64,000 nt of DNA from NCBI RefSeq assembly GCF_946848805.1, contig NZ_CAMPFU010000003.1, forward strand, positions 124,001 through 188,000, given 5' to 3'. Under the pieces are notes generated by a model. That model did no database searches, was not told the origin of the DNA, and was given only the letters and a program-made list of their open reading frames with translations. The DNA is from Deinococcus sp. Marseille-Q6407 (GTDB lineage Bacteria > Deinococcota > Deinococci > Deinococcales > Deinococcaceae). Numbering within the stretch: the stretch's first letter is position 1; the number at the start of each line of letters is the position of its first letter. Positions 63,991-64,000 of the stretch are shown here, piece after piece. The position numbers and the translations under genes were made by a program.

Positions 63991-64000
63991 ACCGAAGGTC

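Overview
The window is high-GC, densely coded chromosomal DNA of a Deinococcus species. The genus call rests on DdrC with an upstream radiation/desiccation response motif, a deinoxanthin-type carotenoid cluster (CrtO ketolase, CruF hydratase), a YpdA-type bacillithiol disulfide reductase, an RNase II-type exonuclease, and many starts with a TANNNT hexamer about six bases upstream (leaderless mRNAs). No rRNA, tRNA, CRISPR array, insertion sequence or prophage was seen.

Layout. 0.1-6 kb: Fe-S protein, Hanks-type kinase, prfB with its programmed +1 frameshift, YkgJ-type protein, hisC. 6-13 kb: SRPBCC protein, broken EamA transporter, a single-chain MntA-HepT-like protein, and three co-directional genes with a Roadblock domain and a large secreted/membrane protein. 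13-20 kb: groEL/groES with a HAIR-like operator, GNAT, def-fmt, a broken LURP-one gene, and the unit ddrC - small acidic ORF - nth under an RDRM. 20-28 kb: broken lipoprotein, Crp/Fnr regulator, acyl-CoA dehydrogenase, corA preceded by two short leader ORFs, VanW protein, bacillithiol reductase. 28-36.5 kb: carotenoid operon (CrtO, fused lycopene cyclase-CruF, acyltransferase, glycosyltransferase, CrtI-like desaturase, membrane protein, second glycosyltransferase), which suggests an acylated carotenoid glycoside. 36.6-45.5 kb: ABC exporter behind two palindromes, frameshifted lactate permease, extracellular nuclease, erythromycin-esterase-like protein. 45.5-56 kb: broken lipoprotein, fumarase, AEC transporter, RNase II, a 22-residue-repeat protein, sucA-sucB. 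56-64 kb: SMP-30 protein, broken lipoprotein, thyA-dCMP deaminase-folA, ruvB, SCO1 and cytochrome oxidase subunit III.

Signals that ordinary annotation would miss: (i) a corA leader with a near-perfect Shine-Dalgarno and an acidic-proline peptide (EPDPP) recalling enterobacterial MgtL; (ii) two copies, 59 of 64 bases identical, of a compact promoter-operator-terminator element that should make an RNA of about 30 nt; (iii) RDRM control of ddrC probably extending to nth; (iv) a single-chain nucleotidyltransferase/HEPN protein keeping both diagnostic motifs; (v) a lycopene cyclase-hydratase fusion; (vi) seven or eight disrupted genes, three of them lipoproteins broken just after the lipobox cysteine. 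TAG is a normal stop here, so the in-frame TAGs are not recoding. All calls come from reading the sequence; no database search was run.
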